DNA from: Amanita rubescens
Lineage: Eukaryota > Basidiomycota > Agaricomycetes > Agaricales > Amanitaceae
Length of the DNA: 64,000 bases
Assembly (NCBI GenBank): GCA_015039365.1
Contig: WION01000042.1
Span: 219,073 to 283,072, forward strand
Direction of reading: 5' to 3'
Under the pieces are notes generated by a model. That model ran no database searches. It saw only the letters and a list, made by a program, of their open reading frames with translations, and was not told the origin of the DNA. Of this stretch, positions 32,549 to 41,223 are shown piece by piece. A program made the position numbers and the translations under genes. Positions within the stretch are counted from its first letter, which is position 1; every line of letters begins with the position of its first letter.

Positions 32549-34300
32549 TCAGGTGTTCATGTTGTGCATGGCGTCGTCGTCGTGCTGATAGCCGTAGTCG
32601 CCGTATAGGTTGCAGGCATCATCGTCGGCTCCATCGCACTGTCGTCCGTTGACGCATGCCTGACACTGTGACGCGTGGTGTGCTTTCTTCTTTCCCTTCT
32701 TCTTCGGCTGATGAGGGCGGCGGCTAGTGGAAGCGGAGGTATGGGCGGCATCTGTGGTAGTTCGAGAACGTCCTTTCTTCTTAGTGGAAGGACCGGGCGT
32801 CGGATCGCGTTGGCGCGTGGGAGCACGTGGAGGTAGAGTAGACATAGGAGGAATTGTAGTAGCAAGATGGTGATCCTCAGAGGCATGCTTTCCTCGGCAG
32901 TGAATGCAGCGGTTGTAACGATGGGGGCGTTGATTGGCGGCATTTGTCATACTGCGGGTCGTAGGTCGTCGAGCAGGCGGAGTGTCGTTTCGTCGAGCAG
33001 TGGGGACAGGAATATTCCAGACTCCGTGGCGAATAATGGTGGTGGTTGGGGGTGATGCGGATCGAAGAGGAGGAGGAGCCTTCTTATCTCGTTTCGGTTC
33101 TTCCTCAATGAGATCGCCTGTTGTACGGATTCGGCGATGAAGATCGAGATCGCTGATCGCATTATTGATCTGCGCAATGTGGTCGCTAGTGAGTTGATGC
33201 AGGGGAACTCCGTCTGCGAATTCGGCTGTAGTCCATTCTGTGTCTCCTTGGATACTGGACAAGAGGTCTCGGATCTTTCCGGTGAGGCACCAGATTTCTC
33301 TCGATTTACGATCTGTCTCCATAATGCATCTAGTTGCTCGGTGTCGGTCGGGTGTAGCTTCGGTAGCGCGAAACCAATGGTTGACAGCGATGCGGTTATT
33401 CTGATCGTGGGGCTGTATTTTTAGTCCAAACCTTTGATCGTCGATGCTTTCTATAGCAAGGATGATGTAACGCTCGATGTCAGCTGTGAGAAGTCGTCGT
33501 AATAGATCTATCGCCAATTGATCCAGGTTTCCTCCTTTCGGATGAACGTCTTCCCAGTATAGTGACGTAACGTTTACAAACGTTTCGATTAAATCGGCAC
33601 AATGATAGTTGTACTGATCTCGGGCTTGACCGGCAAGGGTGGTAGCGGTTCGGAAGTCCATGAGAAGTCGCCAGACTCGAGCTATCCTTTCTTGGTCAAA
33701 GATATCGACCTGTAATCTAGCGGCGTTACAGATTAGAGTGACGCGGTCTCTAACCTTGGTGTAAGTAGTAATTCCGTGATAACTGAGATAGAGATCGGGG
33801 GTGGTTCGTATGATGGAGCTAGCCATATCGCGGTTAGTCCCATCTGTACCGTGACTCTGGTCGTTGCCTCGAATAGATTCGTTATGAGGTTGAGTCGGAG
33901 CGTGACCGGCAAGTACCGTCTCTCTATGTAAGGTAACGCTAATGTCTTCAGCGTTTCTAGGTGGGATCGGTCGGCTATTGCGATCTTCCGTAATTCGTCC
34001 AGGTACAGCCAGAGTTTCCGATGTTCCGTGGTGGGTTTCCTGGGTTTCGGTGGGAGTGACCGGGATCGTTTGAGGCGAGGTCTGATCGGGAGATCTGTGG
34101 GGAACATCAACGAAGTCGTTCGGGTCAATGTCTTCTTCGTCGGTGTCGGTGGTATGAAGAACGAGTCGAGGTCGGTGGGGTTCAGTGGTGAATCGGGTGT
34201 CGGTGTTCTCTCCAGCATAGAATTCAGACCAGGGGAAGTGCTGAACGGCGTCGGTGGTGTCGTTTCCATTTTGCATAATAACTTGGTATGTGAATGACAT
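32549..34300 (-). CDS. chromovirus third ORF, 583 codons, unknown function
   Basis: Begins one base after the pol stop (TGAaATG) and fills the position of env. It has no signal peptide or membrane segment. The N-terminal 150 residues are polar and acidic. A helical middle (about 170-390) carries WRLLMDFRTATTLAGQ and LLRRLLTADIERYIILAIE. The C-terminal part is basic with RYNRCIHCRGKHASEDHH and a final CQACVNGRQC, which suggests nucleic-acid binding. I know of no homologue. The coupling of stop and start points to termination-reinitiation. Confidence 0.75.
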   Translation of the reverse strand: MSFTYQVIMQNGNDTTDAVQHFPWSEFYAGENTDTRFTTEPHRPRLVLHTTDTDEEDIDPNDFVDVPHRSPDQTSPQTIPVTPTETQETHHGTSETLAVPGRITEDRNSRPIPPRNAEDISVTLHRETVLAGHAPTQPHNESIRGNDQSHGTDGTNRDMASSIIRTTPDLYLSYHGITTYTKVRDRVTLICNAARLQVDIFDQERIARVWRLLMDFRTATTLAGQARDQYNYHCADLIETFVNVTSLYWEDVHPKGGNLDQLAIDLLRRLLTADIERYIILAIESIDDQRFGLKIQPHDQNNRIAVNHWFRATEATPDRHRATRCIMETDRKSREIWCLTGKIRDLLSSIQGDTEWTTAEFADGVPLHQLTSDHIAQINNAISDLDLHRRIRTTGDLIEEEPKRDKKAPPPLRSASPPTTTIIRHGVWNIPVPTARRNDTPPARRPTTRSMTNAANQRPHRYNRCIHCRGKHASEDHHLATTIPPMSTLPPRAPTRQRDPTPGPSTKKKGRSRTTTDAAHTSASTSRRPHQPKKKGKKKAHHASQCQACVNGRQCDGADDDACNLYGDYGYQHDDDAMHNMNT

Positions 34301-34301
34301 T

Positions 34302-37300
34302 TCAGATTTTTCTTCGTCTTTTATATTCTAGAAGGAGGTCTTCCATATGCGTCAAGTTATTTTCTGGTTCCCATGTGTTTTCGCTGGTGTCATAGCCTTT
34401 CCACTTTACTAGGAATTGTAATTTCCCTCTAAACTTGCGATGTGCAAGCAGTGCTTCTACTTCGTATTCTTGTTCTCCTTCGATCAGATCGGGAGGGGGC
34501 CTTGTTTCCGTTATTCCATGAAAGGAAGTTTCTTTGAACGGCGTTAGTAAGGCGGCGTGGAATACGTTATGAATTTTCCATTGTCTTGGTAGTGTGAGAC
34601 GATATGTCACTGGTCCTAAGACTTCTTTGATGGAAAAGGGACCTTCTCGTTTAGGTGCGAGCTTTCTGCTCTGATAAGGAATCTTCAGGTTCCTAGACTC
34701 TAACCATACTTTGTCATTGACTTTGAACGGTTTAGTCTTTCTCGTTGTTCTTTCCATCATCTTAGCTCGTGCTAGATCATGTGCGGCGAGTGCTTCTTCT
34801 CGTGCGCGGAACAAGGAGTTGATGCGGTTATCGGCGGTTGGTGTATTTGTCTTATTTGAGACAAGGGGGAGTGCAACCGGGGATGTTCCATACATCAATT
34901 GAAAGGGCGATTGTTTCAATGCTTCATGAGTGCGTGAATTATGCGCGAATTGTGCTATTGGTATCATCTTATTCCAAGTATCTGGTTCATAGGCACAGAA
35001 TATTCGGAGATAAGCTTCTAATTCGGCGTTATATCGTTCCGTTTGTCCATCAGTCTGTGGATGGAAGGCGGTACTCATTTTATGTTTGATTTTTAATGAG
35101 TCCATTATGCCGTTAAAGACATGTGATGCGAACTGTGGTCCTCGATCGGAGATCATCACGTCGGGTAAACCGAAGTTTTTGAATACATTCCGAATGTAGA
35201 GGTCGGCGGTTTCGTCGGCGGTGATAGTTTTATTACAAGGCATGAGAATTACTCCCTTTGTAAGTCCTTGATCGACCACGATAAAGATAGAATCGAAACC
35301 GTTACTTGTCGGTAAATCGGTTATGAAATCCATAGTTATTTGTTGAAAGGGTCGGTGTGCGTGAGACTTGATTGGCATCAGAGGTGCGGCAGTGGGGTGT
35401 GTATTCGATTTCATTTGTTGACATGCCGTGCATCCGTCAATGAACTGTTTAACCATTTTAGACATTAATGGCCACCAGTAATATTCCTTTAATAAGGCGA
35501 GTGTTTTGAAGAAACCGGGATGTCCGCTTGTTGGTGATTCGTGAAAATCTCTAATAATATCTCGGCGAAGATCGGTATCAGGAGGGATAAAAGATTTCCC
35601 TTTGTACAGGATTAATTCGTCGTCAAGGGTCCAATCAGAAAGGGCTGTGCGTAAAGGCGGTGTTCCTTTTTCTTTTAGACATTTCTTGATTGATTGAGCG
35701 AATTCATCTTTGACAGTTATTTCTATGGCTCTGTCACGGAGATCTTCGGCGATCGTGCGAATAAAGAGTTCTTTTGGGAGCATCGTTATTAACTCTTCTG
35801 GTTCGTCTTTTGTCATATGATCGGGTCGGCGGGATAAAGCGTCCGCTATTATTAGTTTTGCTCCGGGGACGTGGGTTAATTTAATATTAAATCGAGACAA
35901 GTCATTCCACCATCGTGCTTGGCGGTTTGTAAGACGTTGTGGTTCTCGATAATAGAGTAGATTCTTGTGGTCGCAATGAATAATGACAGGGTGTTCTGCT
36001 CCTTCAAGCAGGTATCTCCATTCGTTGTAAAGAGCGTAGTAGATGGCGAATAACTCTCGGTCGTATATTTGCCATCGTGTTTCGGTCGGCGTTAAAGCGT
36101 GGGATAGGTATCCGCATGGGTGTAAGTCGCCATTGTCATCTTTCTGCATGAGGACTGCTCCAATAGCGCGGTCTGATGCGTCCGTTTGTAGGGTAAAGGG
36201 TTTGTTAACATCGGGCATCATTAAGACAGGTGCGGATGTGAAGCGTTCTTTTAATAGATCAAATGCGACTTGGCATTCTGCGGTCCATGTCCATAATTTG
36301 TTTTTCTTTGTTAGGTCGTGCAGAGGTCGTGCGAGGTGGGCGAATCCGAAAATAAACCTTCGGTAGTAATTTCCGAATCCTAAAAAGGATCTAACTTGTT
36401 TAACGGTAGTAGGGGTTGGCCAGTCCCTGATTCCGGCAAGTTTGATCGGGTCCATTTTTATTGTATTTTTTGATATGACGGTGCCTAGAAAATCAACTTC
36501 TTGGGCAGCGAATTTACACTTTTCAAGCTTGAGGTAAAGATCGTGTTTCTGTAATCGTTCAAGTACTTGTTTTGTTCGAATCTCGAGTTCTTCTTTAGTG
36601 CGCGCGTGTATTAGCATGTCATCCATGTAGATGACAAGCCATCCTTTTTCTGTAAAATCCCTAAAGTAATCGTCCATCATGGCTTGAAACGTTGCTGGTG
36701 AATTTCGTAATCCAAAGAACATGACGTTAGGTTCAAATAAACCTCGATTGGTGATAAAGGCGGCTTTCCATCTGTCAGATTCTTTGATTTGAACGTTATT
36801 ATATCCCCAACGGATGTCCAATTTCGTAAAGTATTCCGAATCTTTGAGTTTAATCATAAGATCGGAGATAAGGGGTAATGGATATGCGTTTGGTTTAGTG
36901 TATTCGTTCAAATATCGATAGTCTTGGCAGGGTCGTAGTTTTTGTGCTTCTTTCTTCTCTACAAAGAAGAAAGGTGATGCCTGCGGCGATTTCGATGGTC
37001 TGATGTAGCCTTTTTCAACATGTTCTTTGATCCATTCATCCAGTGTGTTCTGCTGTTTCGGAGATAAGGGATAGATTTTTCCTCTTTTTGGTATGAAATC
37101 ATCGCGAAGTTCTATCTGGTGATCCCAAGATCGGCTTTCTGGGAATCGTTCACTTGCTTTTTTCTCGAATACGTCTTTCCATGCCGAGTATTCAGGAGGG
37201 AGCGTGTAAACCTCCTCTATTTGATGGTATTTGTGTTCCATTTGTTGAGCTGGTGTATATCGTGCGATAGTTATTTGGTCGTGTTCGTCTTCTGACCAGC

Positions 37301-37898
37301 TTCCTATATCCTCAAATGTATGCGTGTTCCATCCGTGATCTGTCATCTGTGATCCTTTGTGTGACATCAAATATCCGATAACGAGATCTTCTTCCTGTTC
37401 AGGCATAGCTATTCTGTCAATCTGTTGACAGATGCTCCGAAGTGATGCCTTGATCTTGTCCTGTTCAGAGTCTCGGAACTCTAGAGTCTTTTCTCTCCAA
37501 TTTACGTCAGGGTTATGCTTCTCTAGCCAAGGAAGCCCCAGTATAATCGTTTGTTTTCCTATTGCTGATACGTGAAACCATTCGGTCATGCGTTTCCCGT
37601 TCATTTCGAAGGTGATTAGACATTGTTCATCAATTTCTCCTTCTTTGTTTATAGTGCCATCGACGTTATAAACTCTAATTGGTCGTGGAGTTTTTCGTTT
37701 TCTCCATTTGTGTGCTATCCTTTTGTCGATAAATATCCCTTCGGCTCCGCAGTCGACAAGGGCAACGAGGTTTTCAGTGTTGTTTTCAGTTTCAACTTTA
37801 ATAGGGACAGATAATCTTCGTTTTGAAATAGATTGTACTGTTACATGAGATATATTGAGAGTTGAATCTGGTGTATCTGAGACTTCATCCACTGTCAT
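34302..37898 (-). CDS. chromovirus Pol: protease, RT, RNase H, integrase, chromodomain
   Basis: 1198 residues with no interruption. Protease ALVDCGAEGIFID is near residue 50. RT carries KLDIRWGYNNVQIKE and VIYMDDMLIHA (about 423). RNase H starts at LQTDASDRAIGAVLMQK. Integrase has the zinc motif (HESPTSGHPG ... CTACQQMKS) and catalytic MDFITDLP, ISDRGPQFAS (about 917) and HPQTDGQTERYN. The last 60 residues form a chromodomain (YEVEALLAHRKF, FLVKWKGYDTSENTWEPENN) that in chromoviruses steers integration to marked chromatin. The pol stop TGA 34304-34302 is separated from the next ATG by one base. Confidence 0.95.
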   Translation of the reverse strand: MTVDEVSDTPDSTLNISHVTVQSISKRRLSVPIKVETENNTENLVALVDCGAEGIFIDKRIAHKWRKRKTPRPIRVYNVDGTINKEGEIDEQCLITFEMNGKRMTEWFHVSAIGKQTIILGLPWLEKHNPDVNWREKTLEFRDSEQDKIKASLRSICQQIDRIAMPEQEEDLVIGYLMSHKGSQMTDHGWNTHTFEDIGSWSEDEHDQITIARYTPAQQMEHKYHQIEEVYTLPPEYSAWKDVFEKKASERFPESRSWDHQIELRDDFIPKRGKIYPLSPKQQNTLDEWIKEHVEKGYIRPSKSPQASPFFFVEKKEAQKLRPCQDYRYLNEYTKPNAYPLPLISDLMIKLKDSEYFTKLDIRWGYNNVQIKESDRWKAAFITNRGLFEPNVMFFGLRNSPATFQAMMDDYFRDFTEKGWLVIYMDDMLIHARTKEELEIRTKQVLERLQKHDLYLKLEKCKFAAQEVDFLGTVISKNTIKMDPIKLAGIRDWPTPTTVKQVRSFLGFGNYYRRFIFGFAHLARPLHDLTKKNKLWTWTAECQVAFDLLKERFTSAPVLMMPDVNKPFTLQTDASDRAIGAVLMQKDDNGDLHPCGYLSHALTPTETRWQIYDRELFAIYYALYNEWRYLLEGAEHPVIIHCDHKNLLYYREPQRLTNRQARWWNDLSRFNIKLTHVPGAKLIIADALSRRPDHMTKDEPEELITMLPKELFIRTIAEDLRDRAIEITVKDEFAQSIKKCLKEKGTPPLRTALSDWTLDDELILYKGKSFIPPDTDLRRDIIRDFHESPTSGHPGFFKTLALLKEYYWWPLMSKMVKQFIDGCTACQQMKSNTHPTAAPLMPIKSHAHRPFQQITMDFITDLPTSNGFDSIFIVVDQGLTKGVILMPCNKTITADETADLYIRNVFKNFGLPDVMISDRGPQFASHVFNGIMDSLKIKHKMSTAFHPQTDGQTERYNAELEAYLRIFCAYEPDTWNKMIPIAQFAHNSRTHEALKQSPFQLMYGTSPVALPLVSNKTNTPTADNRINSLFRAREEALAAHDLARAKMMERTTRKTKPFKVNDKVWLESRNLKIPYQSRKLAPKREGPFSIKEVLGPVTYRLTLPRQWKIHNVFHAALLTPFKETSFHGITETRPPPDLIEGEQEYEVEALLAHRKFRGKLQFLVKWKGYDTSENTWEPENNLTHMEDLLLEYKRRRKI

Positions 37899-37909
37899 GA
37901 GGCCTACTG

Positions 37910-38968
37910 TTAAAAATCCTCGTTTTCGTCGGCAAGAGATAGTAATAGATCATTCTTTTCGTCGATTGACATCCCTTTCATCAGCGCTCGGATGTTCTTG
38001 GTGTAATTTGGTTTAGACTCTCGGACTTCTTCTTCTTCCCAATTTCCGTCACCATCATTTGATGTGGCTCGAATGTGACGTTTGGGCGTGAATCCTCTTT
38101 TCCTTCCTCCTTTAAATCGGCCTTTCCCTTTGTTTCTTTTCTTCTTTGGGCATTGCCCTGACATGTGTCCTTTGATTCCGCAGATAAAACATAAACCGTC
38201 TTTGATGTAGCGTTCTCTTTCTTCTTTGGACATAGATCTGATCGTAAGTTCTAATTCTGGGTCTTCTTCGTATTCCAGAAATTTATGATCGATCTGCATA
38301 GCCCATGATTCGTCGTTATGAGAGGATGATGAATGACCATTTCCAGATCGAGGGGAATAAGCGTATGAACGGGTTCGGATGTTGTCGAGTTTGATAGCAA
38401 TGTCGTACCAATCTTGTAGTGTTTTCGGGTTCATGAGCATTGCTTTTTCGAACTCGGGTGCTGTAAGTCCTTTTCCGAACATATGGAATGCTGCTTCTCC
38501 TTCGATTCCGGCTTTCGTGATTTGTTCCTTGAACTGATTAACGTAGTTAGGTAGGGTCATCTGTTTCTTTCCTTTCATAGACGATCTGTTCTGTAGATTG
38601 AGAATTTTCGTGTATGCATTTCCACTTGGATCAACTTCTCCCCAATCTGTCAAGAATGACAGTTTAAATGCTTCCCAGTCATCGAATAAAGCGGGTCTTG
38701 TGACGCCTCCTTCAACGGTAGCGCGTGATTTTCGTAACTCCGCTAATTTATTCTTTTTCCATTGTCTAGCTCCATCTGAGATCTTATTCAGGGCAGCGAG
38801 GATCTTTAAACGGTCTGTATTCATCCGTTCAGGATTCATGTCAAAGAAGATTTCGATATCTTCTATGAACGTATTGGCATCCTTTCGCTTCCCTTTGAAT
38901 TCAGGGAGATCTCCGATGAGACTAGGGGTTCGTGGGTTGGGTATAGGGTCTGTACTTCCTCCAGACAT
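37910..38968 (-). CDS. chromovirus Gag
   Basis: 352 residues from ATG. The capsid-like region (FKGKRKDANTFIEDIEIFFD, LNKISDGARQWKKNKL) is followed by a CCHC zinc knuckle CFICGIKGHMSGQC near residues 264-278 and a basic tail (GKGRFKGGRKRG). It forms the particle and binds element RNA. It ends GATTTTTAA; pol lies in the -1 frame and its first ATG is 12 nt further on. P-site slippage on the T5 run before the stop, or reinitiation, could produce Pol. Confidence 0.9.
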   Translation of the reverse strand: MSGGSTDPIPNPRTPSLIGDLPEFKGKRKDANTFIEDIEIFFDMNPERMNTDRLKILAALNKISDGARQWKKNKLAELRKSRATVEGGVTRPALFDDWEAFKLSFLTDWGEVDPSGNAYTKILNLQNRSSMKGKKQMTLPNYVNQFKEQITKAGIEGEAAFHMFGKGLTAPEFEKAMLMNPKTLQDWYDIAIKLDNIRTRSYAYSPRSGNGHSSSSHNDESWAMQIDHKFLEYEEDPELELTIRSMSKEERERYIKDGLCFICGIKGHMSGQCPKKKRNKGKGRFKGGRKRGFTPKRHIRATSNDGDGNWEEEEVRESKPNYTKNIRALMKGMSIDEKNDLLLSLADENEDF

Positions 38969-39634
38969 TCTTGGTGATGGTGGGGGTGATGGATCTCTGC
39001 GTGGTGGAGTTGGATCGGGTTTAGGTTCGTCTACTTCGATTCTGTCAGGGTCAAACGGGTCTCCTTCGTCTTTAGGGTTCGAAGGACCCGGTTCGGGATT
39101 GGTCGGTTGTTGGGCAGGTGTTGGTGTCGTTCCAACTGAAAGATCACTGAGAAAATCAAGAGATAGATCGGGCTTTTGATCTGTTTCTTCTTCTTTCTCG
39201 GATTCACTATCGTTTAGGCCAAATTTTGCTTTTTTGCCTTTTGTCTGTATGGAAAGGAGAGTTTTCGGTCTTAAGTTCTCTGGTAGAGCGTCAACAGTCC
39301 CCTTTATCCAAATGGGGGTGTTGAAGTATTCGTTAGGGACAAATTCTTGTGTTTCGGATGCTATCCAACGTTCTGTGAGGTGATCGAATCTGATGTGCTG
39401 TTCCTGAAGATATAGATCTGCGAAATAATAGTATGATTCGTTCGGAGGTCTAGTTTCTTTTTGTGGTATCCAGAATTCTTGTTCTTTAACTGGATTTCCT
39501 CCTGTATCTTCCCAGATTCGTTTTGCACCGTTTAGTCTGACGTAGTATCCGTCAAGTATGTAGTTCCCTTTACGATCTCGTGTAGCTCTATTCGGTGGAG
39601 CTCTCCAATCCGTTTTGACAACGTGGCCAGTAAC
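38969..39634 (-). CDS. AUG-free N-terminal extension of gag (222 codons)
   Basis: In the gag frame the minus strand stays open from just after a TAG at 39637-39635 to the gag ATG at 38968. No ATG occurs in any frame between the predicted transcript start (39921) and gag. The encoded segment looks like real protein: NYILDGYYVRLNGAKRIWED, then YYYFADLYLQEQHIRFDHL, then an acidic and Pro-rich linker (PSNPKDEGDPFDPD, PPRRDPSPPPSP). ACG at 39613-39611 sits in AAAACGG (A at -3, G at +4) and is a candidate start. Alternatively the TAG is a 3' splice site (CCCGTAG) and an upstream exon supplies the start, but no ATG exists in the LTR-derived leader either. Confidence 0.55.
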
Positions 39635-39710
39635 CTACGGGCTGGCTTTCCGGAAGTTCGTCGAAGTGTATGTTATCAAATGCCAATGAATCGATGTTCA
39701 GGCTTATTGA

Positions 39711-39723
39711 TAAGTTCGACTTA
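39711..39723 (-). promoter_or_regulatory. self-priming primer-binding site
   Basis: Two bases after the 5' LTR the minus strand reads TAAGTCGAACTTA. This is the exact reverse complement of the 13 bases at 39921-39909 in the LTR, where transcription is expected to start. No tRNA-like TGG start is present. In Tf1/Tf2 of fission yeast the RNA 5' end folds back onto such a site to prime minus-strand synthesis. Confidence 0.65.
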
Positions 39724-39725
39724 AT

Positions 39726-40178
39726 TGTTACGAACTCGTTAATCTCAACCTAAGTTGCAGCGGCAACTCTAGTCACGATTACAAGTCTTAAGTCAAACCG
39801 TTAAGATTATAAGTTCAATACTAAGTCAAGACGTTGACTTAGGATCTGAGGACGATTGTGGTAGATGAGTTAAGAGTATGTTTATATTGCCAGACGACAA
39901 TAAACAGCTAAGTCGAACTTAGGGTTCGACTCTAGAATACATGAGGTACTTATACTGGTAAGTACAAAGAGACGTACTAATTAGTGAATAATGGTAAGTA
40001 CGGAAGTAAGTATAAGGACGGCGTCATATGTGGAACAAGGGATGGTATAAGTAAAGAAAACGAGTTTGTCCGTATGAATCGAGCATAAGGGAGACGACAA
40101 GTAAAGTAGGCATAAAGAAATAAACATGTCCGACGTATCATGTAAGCATAATGCGGGAGTCCGTACCGTGTTGTAACA
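39726..40178 (-). repeat. chromovirus 5' LTR (element orientation)
   Basis: TGTTACAACACGG...GAGTTCGTAACA read on the minus strand. It holds TATAA at 39954-39950, about 33 bp before the sequence TAAGTTCGACTTA (39921-39909) that pairs with the primer site. Confidence 0.95.
39950..39954 (-). promoter_or_regulatory. TATA box of the chromovirus LTR
   Basis: TATAA on the minus strand, about 33 bp upstream of the predicted transcript start near 39921. Confidence 0.5.
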
Positions 40179-41223
40179 CTATTCCCCGGGAGGACACATT
40201 TGCACACGGTCAGCCGAGGATTGTCGCTCGATCGCTTGACGCGGCTGGTGCCCTTGGGCTCGTATTACACTTCCTAGGTTCCGCTATGCTTGAAGTTAGT
40301 CTGCAACAGATCTTTGCCCTCACTCCCAGCACACTTTCTCGGTATCTCAACTTTGCGCAACACATTTTGTTTGATATATTAAAACACATCCCGGATGCAA
40401 ATGTTACCTTTCCCGAGACCCTACGAGACTTCGAGTTCTACTCACGTCTCATTTCCACACGCCATCCTTTGCTTGATGGCGCATTTGGATCAATCGACGG
40501 TCTCTCTCTGAAATGTCAGGAATCAAATGACCCTGAACTTGAGAACGCGACGTACAATGGTTGGAAAAGTGATCATTGTATCAGTAATATCCTCGTCTTC
40601 TCTCCTGAAGGTAAGCATTGATTGTCCATTATGTATGAATCAACTAACGACAATATAATTCCACAGGTACTGTGATGGCTGCATCGTTGAACGCACCAGG
40701 GAGTTGGCATGACTCCCATGTCGCTCGTCCCATCTACGACATGCTCCGACGCAAGGTACCTCACGGCTACTACCTCGTAGCTGATTCGGCATTTCCGCGA
40801 GGTACTGGATCCGTCAAGGACAAGATTCGAACACCGCTCAAAGGAGGAGAGACTGTATCTGTAGATTCAGTCGAGCAGCGTGAGCTGTTACGTTTCAATC
40901 GGCAGCTCTTGTCGTACCGCCAAACTGCTGAATGGGGCATGCGGACGATTCAAGGTTCTTTTGGTCGCTTGCGAGTTCCACTCAATATATCCGATCCATC
41001 ACAACGTCAACAACTTCTTGAGACAGTTGTTCGCTTAACAAATCTGCGGGCAACAATGGTTGGTATTAGTCAGATCCGTAATGTTTATATGCCCATCTGG
41101 AAAGCAAGTGAAGATGACGAGTTGTGGGATGATATTGGAAATGTGTTGATAGGTGACGTTCGTCGTCGGGACAGAGTTTCTCGATTCCACTTATCTATAG
41201 TCAATACATAACATATTTTGTCT

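Larger units (their letters stand above)
32056..40178 (-). mobile_element. chromovirus (Ty3 type, chromodomain integrase), 8,123 bp
   Basis: Minus-strand element with two 453-bp LTRs that look identical, and the target duplication CTATT at 32051-32055 and 40179-40183. Internal order on the minus strand: leader with a Tf1-like self-priming site, an AUG-free open frame, gag, pol (protease, RT, RNase H, integrase, chromodomain), then a third ORF of 583 codons before the polypurine tract. No stop codons interrupt gag, pol or ORF3, so this copy may be competent. It interrupts the Harbinger transposase. Confidence 0.95.
31753..41211 (+). pseudogene. PIF/Harbinger transposase (DDE_4), split by the chromovirus
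   Basis: Exon 31753-32055 is interrupted by the retroelement and resumes in frame at 40184-40610. A 56-bp intron (GTAAGC...CCACAG) then leads to 40667-41211. Without the insert these add up to 424 residues. Candidate catalytic residues: Asp in GSIDGLSLK (about 205), Asp in VADSAFPRG (about 282) and Glu in TAEWGMRTIQGSFGR (about 330). The helix-turn-helix-like segment QIFALTPSTLSRYL precedes them. It is otherwise open, so the loss is due to the nested insertion alone. The product would cut and paste elements with the same TIRs. Confidence 0.85.
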
